Of a DNA stretch of 64,000 bases, positions 18,546 to 26,964 are shown in pieces. Within the stretch, counting starts at the first letter, position 1. Every line of letters begins with the position of its first letter. The stretch lies in the NCBI GenBank assembly GCA_013112715.1, contig JABFGB010000003.1, forward strand, positions 186,001 through 250,000. Reading direction: 5' to 3'. This stretch comes from Chloroflexota bacterium. Its GTDB lineage: Bacteria > Chloroflexota > Anaerolineae > Aggregatilineales > J027. The notes beneath the pieces were generated by a model, which was given only the letters and a program-made list of their open reading frames with translations, searched no databases and had not been told where the DNA came from. Made by a program: the position numbers and the translations under genes.

Positions 18546-20396
18546 TCAGCGCACCTGCACCGTCCCGATAATGAGATACTCTATAGCACCATCTGTCAGA
18601 ATTTGCAAGATTTGCCCATCAGCAGAGTTATACACTTTGACGGCCAATGAATAGTCGCCGCGCGGCAAACCTTTAGGAATTTTTAGTGCATGGCCATCCA
18701 GTACCACCTGATTCGGTGCCCAAGTATTGGTAGGGAATTGTCCATTTTGTGGGGCGCTGTCATGTTGAGCGCGGAGGACACCATCGCTATCGAGCAAAAA
18801 TACAGAGACGCTGTAGCTAATTGGGGGAGTTTCGGTGGTACTCCACCACAAACTGACGGTTAGAGTGTCTCCCCGCCTAACCTCAAAGGCTGTTTTAACA
18901 CGGTGCAGCCGGATAGAATTCCCAAATAGCCCTAAAATCTCATCTGTGCTGGGCAGGCGGTCATAATGATACCAATCAATCGGCGCACCGAGATGATAAA
19001 AACGGCGACTGGCCGTCTGGGTATAGCCAAAATTTTGATAGGTGCTGTCCATTTCGTATGGCCCATCACCCCAATAGGCGACCCAGAAACCGTTATTGAC
19101 CTGAAGCAAATCTTGGACTGGCCCTTGAAAATAAATGCCATAGTCAATACGCCATTGATTCAGCGAAATAATCTGTGTGTCTGGGGGCAAATAGCGCCGA
19201 AGATAATAACGGAGGGCTTTATCCCCGCCGCGCACATCCATCAAAACGGGTTCACCTGTCGGATAATTCTGGGCGACATAGCGAGCCATTGTACGCCAAT
19301 TGGGTTGTACATAGCGCGAATCGGTGCTGGCAAGCCCATTTACCAATACTAATGCTGCAAGGATAGCGCGTCCGGGTCGGCGAAACGACACAATGCCATG
19401 CCCGGCGAGAATGGCAATCGGCAGCAGCAGCAGAGCCAAATTGCGGTCTGTCAGCACTGTTACCAGCGGATAGACCACAATTGAAATGGTAATCGGAACC
19501 CCCAACCATAATACTGGATACCACACAGCGGGGGATTGATTCCATTGCAGGCGATTTTTGAACGCCAAGCTGCCGACCAATATTAACCCAGTGCCCAAGA
19601 TGAAAGGCTTACCCAAATAATCAATCGTCAAGGTATCGGCGGTCTCCCACGACAGGGGCATGGAATGAAGGATGCCTTCGGGCCGAATCCGTAGTTGATG
19701 CACAGCGACAAAGGCCCAAGGGGTGAAGGCCAGCAACGATAAACCCATGATACTTATTAACTGCCAAATGCGATGGCGTGGTCGCAGCACCAGCGCGGTG
19801 TAGATGACCTGAACCGGCAAGATGAGGGTGGTGTAATAATGGGTATAGACACCCGCGATGATGAGCACGGCATAAAGCAAAGTGCGTCGGCGGGTCGGGT
19901 TTTCCAGCCATAATAGAAATACAAAACTACTGGCGGCCATCCACATGAAGGCAAGCGGATAATGCCGTACTTCTTGCGAGAGCAAAATATGTTTATCGGC
20001 AATCGCCAAAACTAGCCCCGCTGCGATTCCGGCAGATGGCGAGAACAACTTCCGCCCAATCCGGTCTACCAGTGCAACTGTCAAAAGGGCCGGACAGACC
20101 GCCCAAAAGCGCATCGGGATTTCGCTGTCCCCCGCGACCTGCCGCCATGCACTGAGCGTTACGAAATACAATGGGGGGTGTAGATCATCTACTAAATTAC
20201 GGGTGACAAGCGCCGGACTGCTGGGTTCGGAAAATTCGACTGACCAACCCTCATCGCCCCATAAGCCATTGGCGTCGAGGTGGTGTATACGCAGGTATGC
20301 TGCTAAAAGCAAAACAAGTACAGAACCAAGCAGGGCCAGCCGTGATGGTAGTTTTTCTGAGACTAGTTTTTTGGAATTTCGCTTAAACTTTAACAT
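18546..20396 (-). CDS. GT39/PMT-type membrane glycosyltransferase (ArnT-like)
   Basis: 616 residues from the ATG at 20396; a GTG at 20432 would add 12 residues but overlap the opposing gene. About ten membrane helices follow. The first periplasmic loop has GLWGDEGW with the DE pair typical of family 39 enzymes, and DLHPPLYF after it. A soluble beta-rich C-terminal domain (about 480-616) is present. These enzymes move a sugar from a polyprenyl-phosphate donor onto protein or lipid outside the membrane. Acceptor unknown. Confidence 0.88.
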   Translation of the reverse strand: MLKFKRNSKKLVSEKLPSRLALLGSVLVLLLAAYLRIHHLDANGLWGDEGWSVEFSEPSSPALVTRNLVDDLHPPLYFVTLSAWRQVAGDSEIPMRFWAVCPALLTVALVDRIGRKLFSPSAGIAAGLVLAIADKHILLSQEVRHYPLAFMWMAASSFVFLLWLENPTRRRTLLYAVLIIAGVYTHYYTTLILPVQVIYTALVLRPRHRIWQLISIMGLSLLAFTPWAFVAVHQLRIRPEGILHSMPLSWETADTLTIDYLGKPFILGTGLILVGSLAFKNRLQWNQSPAVWYPVLWLGVPITISIVVYPLVTVLTDRNLALLLLPIAILAGHGIVSFRRPGRAILAALVLVNGLASTDSRYVQPNWRTMARYVAQNYPTGEPVLMDVRGGDKALRYYLRRYLPPDTQIISLNQWRIDYGIYFQGPVQDLLQVNNGFWVAYWGDGPYEMDSTYQNFGYTQTASRRFYHLGAPIDWYHYDRLPSTDEILGLFGNSIRLHRVKTAFEVRRGDTLTVSLWWSTTETPPISYSVSVFLLDSDGVLRAQHDSAPQNGQFPTNTWAPNQVVLDGHALKIPKGLPRGDYSLAVKVYNSADGQILQILTDGAIEYLIIGTVQVR

Positions 20397-20422
20397 ATCG
20401 AGTTGTGACGGAAAGGAATATT

Positions 20423-21754
20423 GTGGTGACACCTGAATCTTATCGTAACCCCGCTCATCAACGCCGCCTTATCATACCAGCACTTCTAGCGGTGTGGGGA
20501 TTGTTATTCTCCGTGCTGTTGGCGGTTAATTTGACCGCATCTGCACAGGGGGGCATAACCACGACCCCTACACCCTTTGGCGATGACTGGTATACGCAAA
20601 CCACACAATGGGATTTGCCCTATTATTTACCCGGCACCAGCGAAGGGGATGCCACATGGACGGTCAGCGAAAGCGAATTTGAAAGCTACTATCCTAACGG
20701 GTTTAGTTTTTCGACGGTTGCCACCAGCGACAAGGGGGAGATTGTCCAAGCCTCAGTGATTTGGTCACATGTCCCCGGCAAGCTGACCCGGCGCGATGCG
20801 GAGATTGACACTCGAACGGGTTATGTCTCGATGCGCTGGCGTCCGGATGAATCTTTGCCGCCATGGGTCGCCGTCAATTTCTATTGGAGCTTCGCCGATA
20901 GTCAGGGCAATCGCTATCGCACCGACTGGATTTTGGGCAATGAGTATGCCGATTCTGGCGATAAATGGGAGCGCATTGAATCCGACGACGTGATTGTTTA
21001 CATTCAATCGGGCTTGTCTGAAGAAATCTTGGATTTGACTGTGGCGGCAGTCGCAGAACAACATGAGACCTTTATCGCGGCATGGGGGGAACCTCTGCCC
21101 TATATTCCGCGTGTCATTCTCTTTTCCAACCAAACAGATTTCCAGCGGTGGCGGGATGCGTTCGGTGGTAGCAGTGTGATTGGACAAACTTCCGATGACT
21201 GGGGTGCGACGGTGCAGGTCATTTCAGACGAAGATTCGCATCGCCTCGCCTATGGCACCGTGTTGCACGAAATTGGGCATCTCTATCAATTTCATATGGC
21301 CCCCGACGCTTTCCCCGCTGGTTCATGGTTTACGGAAGGCAATGCGACTTTTTTTGAACTCGACCAGCAGTACAGTTATGTCCGGCGTGTGCGGAATCTG
21401 GCTCGGCATGATGAACTGCCCATCTTGTTGGAAGGTGACGGCCCGATTTCTTTTGAAACAGGGCCAGACGGACAAGGGCGCTTGGGGTATGATATTGGCT
21501 ACACGTTTTTTGTGTGGCTGACCGATACTTTTGGATTGGAGGCTCACCACCAGCTTATCCATGAATTGGCGGTGGGCACACCACGTAATGATGCCTTGCA
21601 GATCGTAACAGGCATGTCGTTGGTGGATATGGAAACGGCGTGGCGTGAATCGTTTGGAGCGGATGGCCCTCCGCCGACGCTGATTCCAACGCAGCCCTAT
21701 CGCTTCCCGCCGACGGTGACGCCCTTCCAATATTCGACCAGTACGGCTCAATAA
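20423..21754 (+). CDS. Secreted or anchored metalloprotease, peptidase MA-like
   Basis: 443 residues from GTG 20423, chosen because AAAGGA lies at the right distance; an upstream GTG at 20405 is possible. One hydrophobic N-terminal segment (signal or anchor, cleaved or not) precedes a beta-rich domain and a gluzincin catalytic core with HEIGHLYQFH (zinc ligands His, His) and ENG-like GNATFFE supplying the third ligand. It matches the peptidase MA family often found in Chloroflexota. Starts only 26 nt from the divergent GT39 start. Pro/Thr tail at the end. Confidence 0.86.
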   Translation: MVTPESYRNPAHQRRLIIPALLAVWGLLFSVLLAVNLTASAQGGITTTPTPFGDDWYTQTTQWDLPYYLPGTSEGDATWTVSESEFESYYPNGFSFSTVATSDKGEIVQASVIWSHVPGKLTRRDAEIDTRTGYVSMRWRPDESLPPWVAVNFYWSFADSQGNRYRTDWILGNEYADSGDKWERIESDDVIVYIQSGLSEEILDLTVAAVAEQHETFIAAWGEPLPYIPRVILFSNQTDFQRWRDAFGGSSVIGQTSDDWGATVQVISDEDSHRLAYGTVLHEIGHLYQFHMAPDAFPAGSWFTEGNATFFELDQQYSYVRRVRNLARHDELPILLEGDGPISFETGPDGQGRLGYDIGYTFFVWLTDTFGLEAHHQLIHELAVGTPRNDALQIVTGMSLVDMETAWRESFGADGPPPTLIPTQPYRFPPTVTPFQYSTSTAQ

Positions 21755-21816
21755 ATCTTTACTCGTGAATTATGGGGTGGTTGGTTCAATCAATCGCCCC
21801 TTATGAAAGACAAGCT

Positions 21817-22854
21817 ATGCCTCAAGCCATTTTGACCTGTGACCCAGATTCCGTTGACCTTGCCCGCCACGAATTAAAGGAAGCTGCTCCCAATGCCCAT
21901 ATTGAAGAAATTTTATCTCCCGGTGTACTTTTAGTTGAGTTAGGGGATTCCTATTGGGAGTTTGCCGAAAAATGGCATCAACAACCACCCATTTTTGTGC
22001 GCCATCTCTGCCCCACCCAAGTGACCGTGCCCTTACATTCCACCCCGCAGGATTTAGACGACCTATTGCAGGCTGTCGCGGTGGAATTTAACGAATTGAT
22101 TGACCCCGAACTGTCATTTTCGGTGCAAACCCGTATTTTGACCAAAGACTATCCGCTTAAGCCTTTTGATGTGAACACCGCCCTTGCCAATCTAATTCAT
22201 GAGTCTACCGATGCACCACTAGATGTTCGCAAGCCGATGCAGATTCTGTCGGTGGTGGTCGCCCAAAATCCACCCATTGCCTATCTTGGCCTCTCACCAA
22301 CCATTCTCAATATCTCGGATTGGGCAGGGGGGATGCGGCGTTTTATGCACGAGGACGAACAAATCAGCCGCGCCGAATTTAAATTATTGGAGGCATTGGA
22401 GGTCTTCAAGATTGAACTGCCCGTGCGTGGCCTAGCCCTCGATTTAGGTGCTGCACCGGGAGGGTGGACACGCATTTTGCGCCAAAAGGGGCAGTATGTC
22501 ACCGCAATTGACCCGGCCCGCTTGGATATTCGGCTTAAAGGGGATGACGGGATTCGCTATTTACGCATGACTGCCCAAGCCTATTTGAAAGATGAGCCGG
22601 ATTTTTATGATTTGATTGTCAACGATATGCGCATGGATGCTCGTGATTCAGCCCGTATCATGGTTTCCTATGCCACATTTCTCTATCCACACGGGGCAGG
22701 GTTGATGACGCTCAAATTGCCCGAAGAAGATCGGCAGCCTGTTCTCAAACAGACCTTCGATATTTTGCGCAAAGCCTATATCATTGCCGGGGCACGCCAG
22801 TTGTTTCATAATCGCAGTGAAATTACGGTGTACCTGAGGCCACAAAAACGCTAA
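21817..22854 (+). CDS. FtsJ/RlmM-like rRNA 2-prime-O-methyltransferase family protein
   Basis: 345 residues from ATG 21817 (ATG at 21772 possible). The N-terminal half looks like a THUMP-type RNA-binding region; the C-terminal half is an FtsJ methyltransferase with LALDLGAAPGGWTRIL for SAM binding and a candidate K-D-K-E tetrad (Asp in VNDMRMD, Lys in MTLKLPEED, Glu in SEITVYLRP). The family includes RlmM, which methylates 23S rRNA C2498. Assignment to that exact site is not certain. Follows the peptidase MA gene closely. Confidence 0.82.
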   Translation: MPQAILTCDPDSVDLARHELKEAAPNAHIEEILSPGVLLVELGDSYWEFAEKWHQQPPIFVRHLCPTQVTVPLHSTPQDLDDLLQAVAVEFNELIDPELSFSVQTRILTKDYPLKPFDVNTALANLIHESTDAPLDVRKPMQILSVVVAQNPPIAYLGLSPTILNISDWAGGMRRFMHEDEQISRAEFKLLEALEVFKIELPVRGLALDLGAAPGGWTRILRQKGQYVTAIDPARLDIRLKGDDGIRYLRMTAQAYLKDEPDFYDLIVNDMRMDARDSARIMVSYATFLYPHGAGLMTLKLPEEDRQPVLKQTFDILRKAYIIAGARQLFHNRSEITVYLRPQKR

Positions 22855-22860
22855 TGTTAT

Positions 22861-22890
22861 TTGTTTGTAATCTATTCCATGTTAGAATAG
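22861..22890 (+). promoter_or_regulatory. padR-mod promoter with embedded inverted repeat
   Basis: TTGTTT (22861-22866), 16-nt spacer, TAGAAT (22883-22888). An inverted repeat CTATTC (22872-22877)/GAATAG (22885-22890) with a 7-nt centre overlaps the spacer and -10 element, where binding of the PadR protein encoded next would block RNA polymerase. Autoregulation is typical of PadR proteins. Confidence 0.5.
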
Positions 22891-22921
22891 GGGACTATGG
22901 TTAGGCCAAGGTGATATTGTC

Positions 22922-23470
22922 GTGAGTCAGTTAACGCCGGATGAAGTGCTGTTGGGCTTGTTGGTAGTCCAGCCGAGTCATGGCTATCAATTATTGGAGC
23001 ACTTCCGTGACCCGGCTCGATTGGGGCAGGTGTGGCATCTAAGCACTAGCCAACTCTATGCTGTCCTGAAACGTCTGGAACAACAGGGGCTTATTGAGGG
23101 GCAGGCGGTTGAGGTTGAAGACGCGCCAACACGCACCGAATACACACTAACGACAGAGGGACAGAATCAATTTGAAAAATGGTTGCACGACTCATGCCCC
23201 TCATCCAGTGTCCGGCGTGTGCGGGTCGAATTTCTAAGCCGGCTGTATATTGCTCGCCTGCTGAATCAACCCACCACCACGATTGTGCGGCATCAGAAAA
23301 TGGCGTGTATGGCATCATATCAACACCTCTTGACTCAACGCGACCAAACCGCGCCGGGAGTCGGCTATCTGGCAGTGGAATTGCAGATCGCCCAACTCGG
23401 CGCGATTTTGCAGTGGATTGACCGCTGCGAACTTGTCCCGTTCAATGCGGAGGAATTAGATGAAACGTAA
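22922..23470 (+). CDS. PadR-family transcriptional regulator
   Basis: 182 residues, GTG start with AAGGTGA upstream. Residues 5-85 are a PadR winged helix (VLLGLLVVQPSHGYQLLEHF, LSTSQLYAVLKRLEQQGLIEG, TRTEYTLTTEGQ), followed by a C-terminal helical dimerisation region. It overlaps modA by 11 nt, so it is translationally coupled to the molybdate transport genes and may be their local regulator. No metal or ligand site is obvious. Note it is not the usual ModE. Confidence 0.92.
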   Translation: MSQLTPDEVLLGLLVVQPSHGYQLLEHFRDPARLGQVWHLSTSQLYAVLKRLEQQGLIEGQAVEVEDAPTRTEYTLTTEGQNQFEKWLHDSCPSSSVRRVRVEFLSRLYIARLLNQPTTTIVRHQKMACMASYQHLLTQRDQTAPGVGYLAVELQIAQLGAILQWIDRCELVPFNAEELDET

Positions 23471-24716
23471 TGCTCTGTCCATGATTTTGGCAGTCGCATT
23501 GGTGTTGCTTTTTGCTCCCCGTCATGCCCATGCCCAAGACACGACCTTAACAGTCTTTGCAGCCGCGTCATTGACCGATGCCTTTGAGGAAATCGGTGGG
23601 GCGTTTGAGGCAGCTAATCCCGGAGTAAATGTCGAGTTTCAGTTTGGGGCATCATCCGATCTCGCCGCACAGTTAGCCGAGGGTGCGCCTGCCGATATTT
23701 TCGCCAGTGCCAATAATCGGCAAATGCAGGTGGCGAAAGATGCAGGTCGGATTGAAGGTAAATCGTATACATTCGCCAAAAATCACTTGGTGGTGATTGT
23801 GCCCGCCGATAATCCTGCCGGAATCGAATCTTTACATGATCTCGCCAATGATGGGGTTTTGTTGGTGATCGCCAGCGAGGGTGTCCCGGTGCGTGATTAC
23901 ATCAACGCGATGGTGGATAAATTGGTGAATGTAGCAAGCTACGGCGAAGAGTTTAAGGCGGCCTTTTTTAACAATGTTGTGTCCGAGGAAGACAATGTGC
24001 GGCAGGTGGCGGCAAAGGTGGCATTAGGCGAGGCCGACGCAGGCCTAGTCTATGTTTCGGATCTCACCCCCGATATTGCCGAAGATGTCAAAATGATAAG
24101 TGTGCCAGATGGCTACAACACATTGGCGACCTATCCCATTGGCATCACCAACGATTCACCCAATAAAGCGTTAGCCCAAGCATTTATTGATTACGTGCTG
24201 TCGGATGCGGGCCAAGATACCCTAGTGGCGTGGAATTTTATTTCAGTGCGAATTCCAGAAATCCCTAACACTATCAGCCTTCCAAGCGATGGCGCACTGC
24301 ATGTGAGGGGACAGGTTTATAATCCACTCGTTTTGACAATAGATGATCTACGTGTTTATCCCTCCCAAACCGCTGAAGTAACGTATCTTAGCGGCGAGGA
24401 TACTGTTAATGCAAGTTTCACTGGCGTGTTGTTATGGGATATTTTGAGCAGCGCACAGGCCAATTTTAATGCCGACGTAGGCAATGATAAATTGGGCTTC
24501 TATATCGTGGCGACAGGCAGCAATGGGTTTCAAGCCGTCATTGCATGGGGTGAGATTGATCCTGAATTTGGCAATCAGCCTATCTTGGTCGCTTTTGAAA
24601 AAGATGGGACGGCGTTGGACGCTGCCCAGTTGGTGGTTCCGGGTGATGGTCGGGGTGGCCGGTATGTAAGTGGTCTGGTCAGCCTAGAAGTGCGTGACGC
24701 TCCATCTGTAGAATAG
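23460..24716 (+). CDS. modA: Molybdate-binding protein ModA fused to a sulfite-oxidase-type (Oxidored_molyb) domain
   Basis: 418 residues with a signal peptide (cleavage after AHAQ). Residues 27-262 are ModA: LTVFAAASLTDAFEEI, FGASSDLAAQL, GAPADIFASAN, DAGLVYVSD. After a hinge, residues 277-413 resemble the molybdopterin-binding domain of sulfite oxidase-like proteins: VRGQVYNPLVLTIDDL, FTGVLLWDIL, and LVVPGDGRGGRYVSGLVSLEV. The cysteine that ligates molybdenum in true sulfite oxidases is missing. Extracytoplasmic, probably lipid-free. Followed 6 nt later by modB. Confidence 0.88.
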   Translation: MKRNALSMILAVALVLLFAPRHAHAQDTTLTVFAAASLTDAFEEIGGAFEAANPGVNVEFQFGASSDLAAQLAEGAPADIFASANNRQMQVAKDAGRIEGKSYTFAKNHLVVIVPADNPAGIESLHDLANDGVLLVIASEGVPVRDYINAMVDKLVNVASYGEEFKAAFFNNVVSEEDNVRQVAAKVALGEADAGLVYVSDLTPDIAEDVKMISVPDGYNTLATYPIGITNDSPNKALAQAFIDYVLSDAGQDTLVAWNFISVRIPEIPNTISLPSDGALHVRGQVYNPLVLTIDDLRVYPSQTAEVTYLSGEDTVNASFTGVLLWDILSSAQANFNADVGNDKLGFYIVATGSNGFQAVIAWGEIDPEFGNQPILVAFEKDGTALDAAQLVVPGDGRGGRYVSGLVSLEVRDAPSVE

Positions 24717-24722
24717 GATTCA

Positions 24723-25616
24723 ATGGATATCCAAGAGACGAACGTGAGCCGGGGTGATGTGCATGTCACCCCTTTTCACAAACTGCCCCATGTTTTGCAG
24801 GGTTTCCGCTGGTTCATCAACCTATTGGGGAAAAGCGGCCTTGCCCTGTTGTTTCTATTGGCGATTCTGTTGATCGCCTTGCCTTTAGGTTCCCTCATTT
24901 ACCGCGTCTACCAAGAACAGGCATGGGAAGCGGGGGCCGATCCACTCCTCCCCCAAGCCATATCCCTGACTTTCCAGACCACTGCCGTAAGTCTCGCCCT
25001 GATTTTGCTACTCGGTACGCCATTAGCCTATGTCCTGTCGCGGGGTCGCTTTTGGGGTCGGCGATTGCTGAATGTCCTAGTCGAACTGCCCATTGTGCTG
25101 CCCCCGGCGGTGGCTGGATTTGCATTGTTGGTCACATTCGGCAGGCGTGGGTTACTTGGCCCGACGCTGATGGATGTGGGCATTCGACTGACCTTTACCC
25201 GCTATGCCGTCATTTTGGCCCAAACCTTTGTGGCAATGCCTTTTTATGTGCGGTCAGCCCAAGTCGGGTTTAATCATGTGGATCGTGAAATCGAGGCCGC
25301 TGCATTGGTGGATGGCGCTTCACGCTGGCGTCGTTTCTGGTTGGTGACACTGCCGCTTTCCAGCCGGGCCTTGCTGACGGGGGCCTTGATGAGTTGGGCA
25401 AGGGCGCTGGGTGAGTTTGGTGCGACCATTTTGTTCGCGGGGAGTGCGCCGGGGCGTACCCAAACCATGACCTTGTTGGTTTATAAGACCTATCAGCAAA
25501 ATATTCCGGCGGCCCTTTGGACAGCCTTGATTTTGATTGGTATTGCCGCCAGTGTTTTGTTTGTGGTGCAGCTATTGAGCCGCGAAGATCGGCAAGATTC
25601 CGCTAAATCTCGTTAA
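24723..25616 (+). CDS. modB: Molybdate ABC transporter permease ModB
   Basis: 297 residues, about six membrane helices. It has the ModB hallmark ELPIVLPPAVAGFALL and the EAA coupling loop EIEAAALVDGASRWRRFW, which docks on the ATPase, plus ALGEFGATILFAGS. The N-terminus has an extra 40-residue cytosolic part. No ATPase (modC) follows; the downstream gene is on the other strand and overlaps by 14 nt. ModC must be encoded elsewhere or be shared with another transporter. Confidence 0.93.
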   Translation: MDIQETNVSRGDVHVTPFHKLPHVLQGFRWFINLLGKSGLALLFLLAILLIALPLGSLIYRVYQEQAWEAGADPLLPQAISLTFQTTAVSLALILLLGTPLAYVLSRGRFWGRRLLNVLVELPIVLPPAVAGFALLVTFGRRGLLGPTLMDVGIRLTFTRYAVILAQTFVAMPFYVRSAQVGFNHVDREIEAAALVDGASRWRRFWLVTLPLSSRALLTGALMSWARALGEFGATILFAGSAPGRTQTMTLLVYKTYQQNIPAALWTALILIGIAASVLFVVQLLSREDRQDSAKSR

Positions 25617-26136
25617 CCAATAGGGGGTAGATATGATTCGCCCACGTGCGTACCGCGTTTAAATCCCGCCAATCACCCCGTTCCCCAAAGGTGATAATCA
25701 GCAACACACGCCACAATACATTCAGTCGTCTAAATGCGACTGCCCCGGCGAAATGCTCCACTGAAATGGGTTGGATGTTGGGATAGGGCCTCAAGCCTCT
25801 TCGAACCCACTTCTCGACAAGGGCATGATTTTTGGGAGTAGGCTTTCTCATTTGAGCACCTACGCTGAAGACTGCGACTGGGCAAGCCTCCAAAATGCTC
25901 GTGTTTTGTCGGATAAAACGAACAGCGGATGGCATCATACGCCGGAAGTAAATCGCGCTACCCAGCACTATCGCGTCATAGTCACCTGCGTTTGACACCT
26001 TCTTTACTGCGGCGGTTTCTACCCCTATTCCCTTAAGGCGGAGAGCCTCGGCTATCTGCTCGGCGATTTCGCGGGTTGTGCCGCCGCGTGAGGCATAGAC
26101 AACCAAAATACGCTTCGTTTTGGGTGATTCGCTCAT
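25603..26136 (-). CDS. Flavodoxin-domain protein (HemG-like)
   Basis: 177 residues from ATG 26136. Starts KRILVVYASRGGTTREIAEQIAE, a flavodoxin phosphate-binding loop (T/S-x-x-G-x-T), then GDYDAIVLGSAIYFRRM, typical of flavodoxin proteins related to menaquinone-dependent protoporphyrinogen oxidase HemG. A haem role is not certain. Cytosolic, with possible membrane contact through the hydrophobic stretch near 145. Convergent with modB and overlapping it by 14 nt at the 3-prime ends. Confidence 0.82.
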   Translation of the reverse strand: MSESPKTKRILVVYASRGGTTREIAEQIAEALRLKGIGVETAAVKKVSNAGDYDAIVLGSAIYFRRMMPSAVRFIRQNTSILEACPVAVFSVGAQMRKPTPKNHALVEKWVRRGLRPYPNIQPISVEHFAGAVAFRRLNVLWRVLLIITFGERGDWRDLNAVRTWANHIYPLLVNEI

Positions 26137-26248
26137 CAAGGGTCATTTCCCTAATTTCGAGTTTTGACTCTAAAAATGACTGTAGATGAAATGTTTTGGG
26201 ACGGCAAGCGAGTAAGTCACTGGTTTAGGTGACTTTGTTCTGTATATC

Positions 26249-26276
26249 TTGACAAGAAATCGTATACGATTATACA
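26249..26276 (+). promoter_or_regulatory. Promoter of the gntR-SHMT-like operon
   Basis: TTGACA (26249-26254), 16-nt spacer, TATACA (26271-26276). It lies inside what could otherwise be read as the N-terminus of the regulator, which supports the shorter protein starting at 26312. Confidence 0.7.
26259..26270. promoter_or_regulatory. Candidate GntR operator, perfect 12-bp palindrome
   Basis: ATCGTATACGAT is a perfect palindrome sitting exactly in the spacer between -35 and -10. FadR/VanR-subfamily GntR regulators often bind short palindromes with a GTATAC-like or similar A/T core in their own promoter. Binding would block polymerase, so negative autoregulation relieved by a small-molecule ligand is the simplest model. 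Confidence 0.6.
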
Positions 26277-26311
26277 ATTATACGAGCGAAATAGAATATT
26301 GGAGGGGACAA

Positions 26312-26953
26312 TTGGTACTAGCCAAAAACACTGCCGAGCATGTAGCAGCATACCTCCGGATGGCGATTCTGCGTGGGGAGATCAAAAGTAAGGAACCCCT
26401 GCGCCAAGACAAAATCGCCGAAGAACTAGGCCTCAGCAAGATTCCTATCCGTGAGGCATTGGTACAACTCAAAGCCGAAGGATTGGTGACACTTCATCTC
26501 AATCGTGGCGCCTATGTTTCGACCTTAAATGCAGCAGAGGCAGCTGAGATTTATACTATCCGCATCGCTCTGGAAACCGTCGCGCTTGAATCAGCGATTC
26601 CACATCATACACCCGCCCAATTGATGGAGGCCGAAAATACACTGCGGGTGATGGATGTTGAGACCGATGTGGCCCGCTGGGTAGAACTGAACTGGCAGTT
26701 TCATGCCCAACTGTACCAAGCTGCCCAAATGCCGCGTTTGATAAGCATCTTGGAACCCCTGCATATCAATGTGGCGCGTTACCTAGTGCTCTATCTCAAT
26801 AACCTCGGCTACCAAGCCGCTTCACAGGGCGAACATTACGCGATTTTGCAAGCCTGCCGTGCTGGTAATGTCACTGAGGCGGTTCAAGTACTCCGGCAGC
26901 ACCTCCAATCGGCCTCCACTACCTTAACAACTTTTTTAATGTCAGAAATGTAA
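26312..26953 (+). CDS. GntR-family regulator with FCD ligand domain
   Basis: 213 residues if started at TTG 26312, which has GGAGG six bases upstream. Residues 5-70 form the winged helix (LRMAILRGEIKSKEPLRQDK, LGLSKIPIREAL, LEAEGLV-like LKAEGLVTL); the C-terminal all-helical FCD domain has the metal/ligand residues of the class (Asp in MDVETDVARW, His in WQFHAQLY, His near the end in GEHYAIL). Effector is probably an organic or amino acid. The SHMT-like gene starts 11 nt downstream and is likely its target. Confidence 0.9.
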   Translation: MVLAKNTAEHVAAYLRMAILRGEIKSKEPLRQDKIAEELGLSKIPIREALVQLKAEGLVTLHLNRGAYVSTLNAAEAAEIYTIRIALETVALESAIPHHTPAQLMEAENTLRVMDVETDVARWVELNWQFHAQLYQAAQMPRLISILEPLHINVARYLVLYLNNLGYQAASQGEHYAILQACRAGNVTEAVQVLRQHLQSASTTLTTFLMSEM

Positions 26954-26964
26954 AGGAATAGAGC

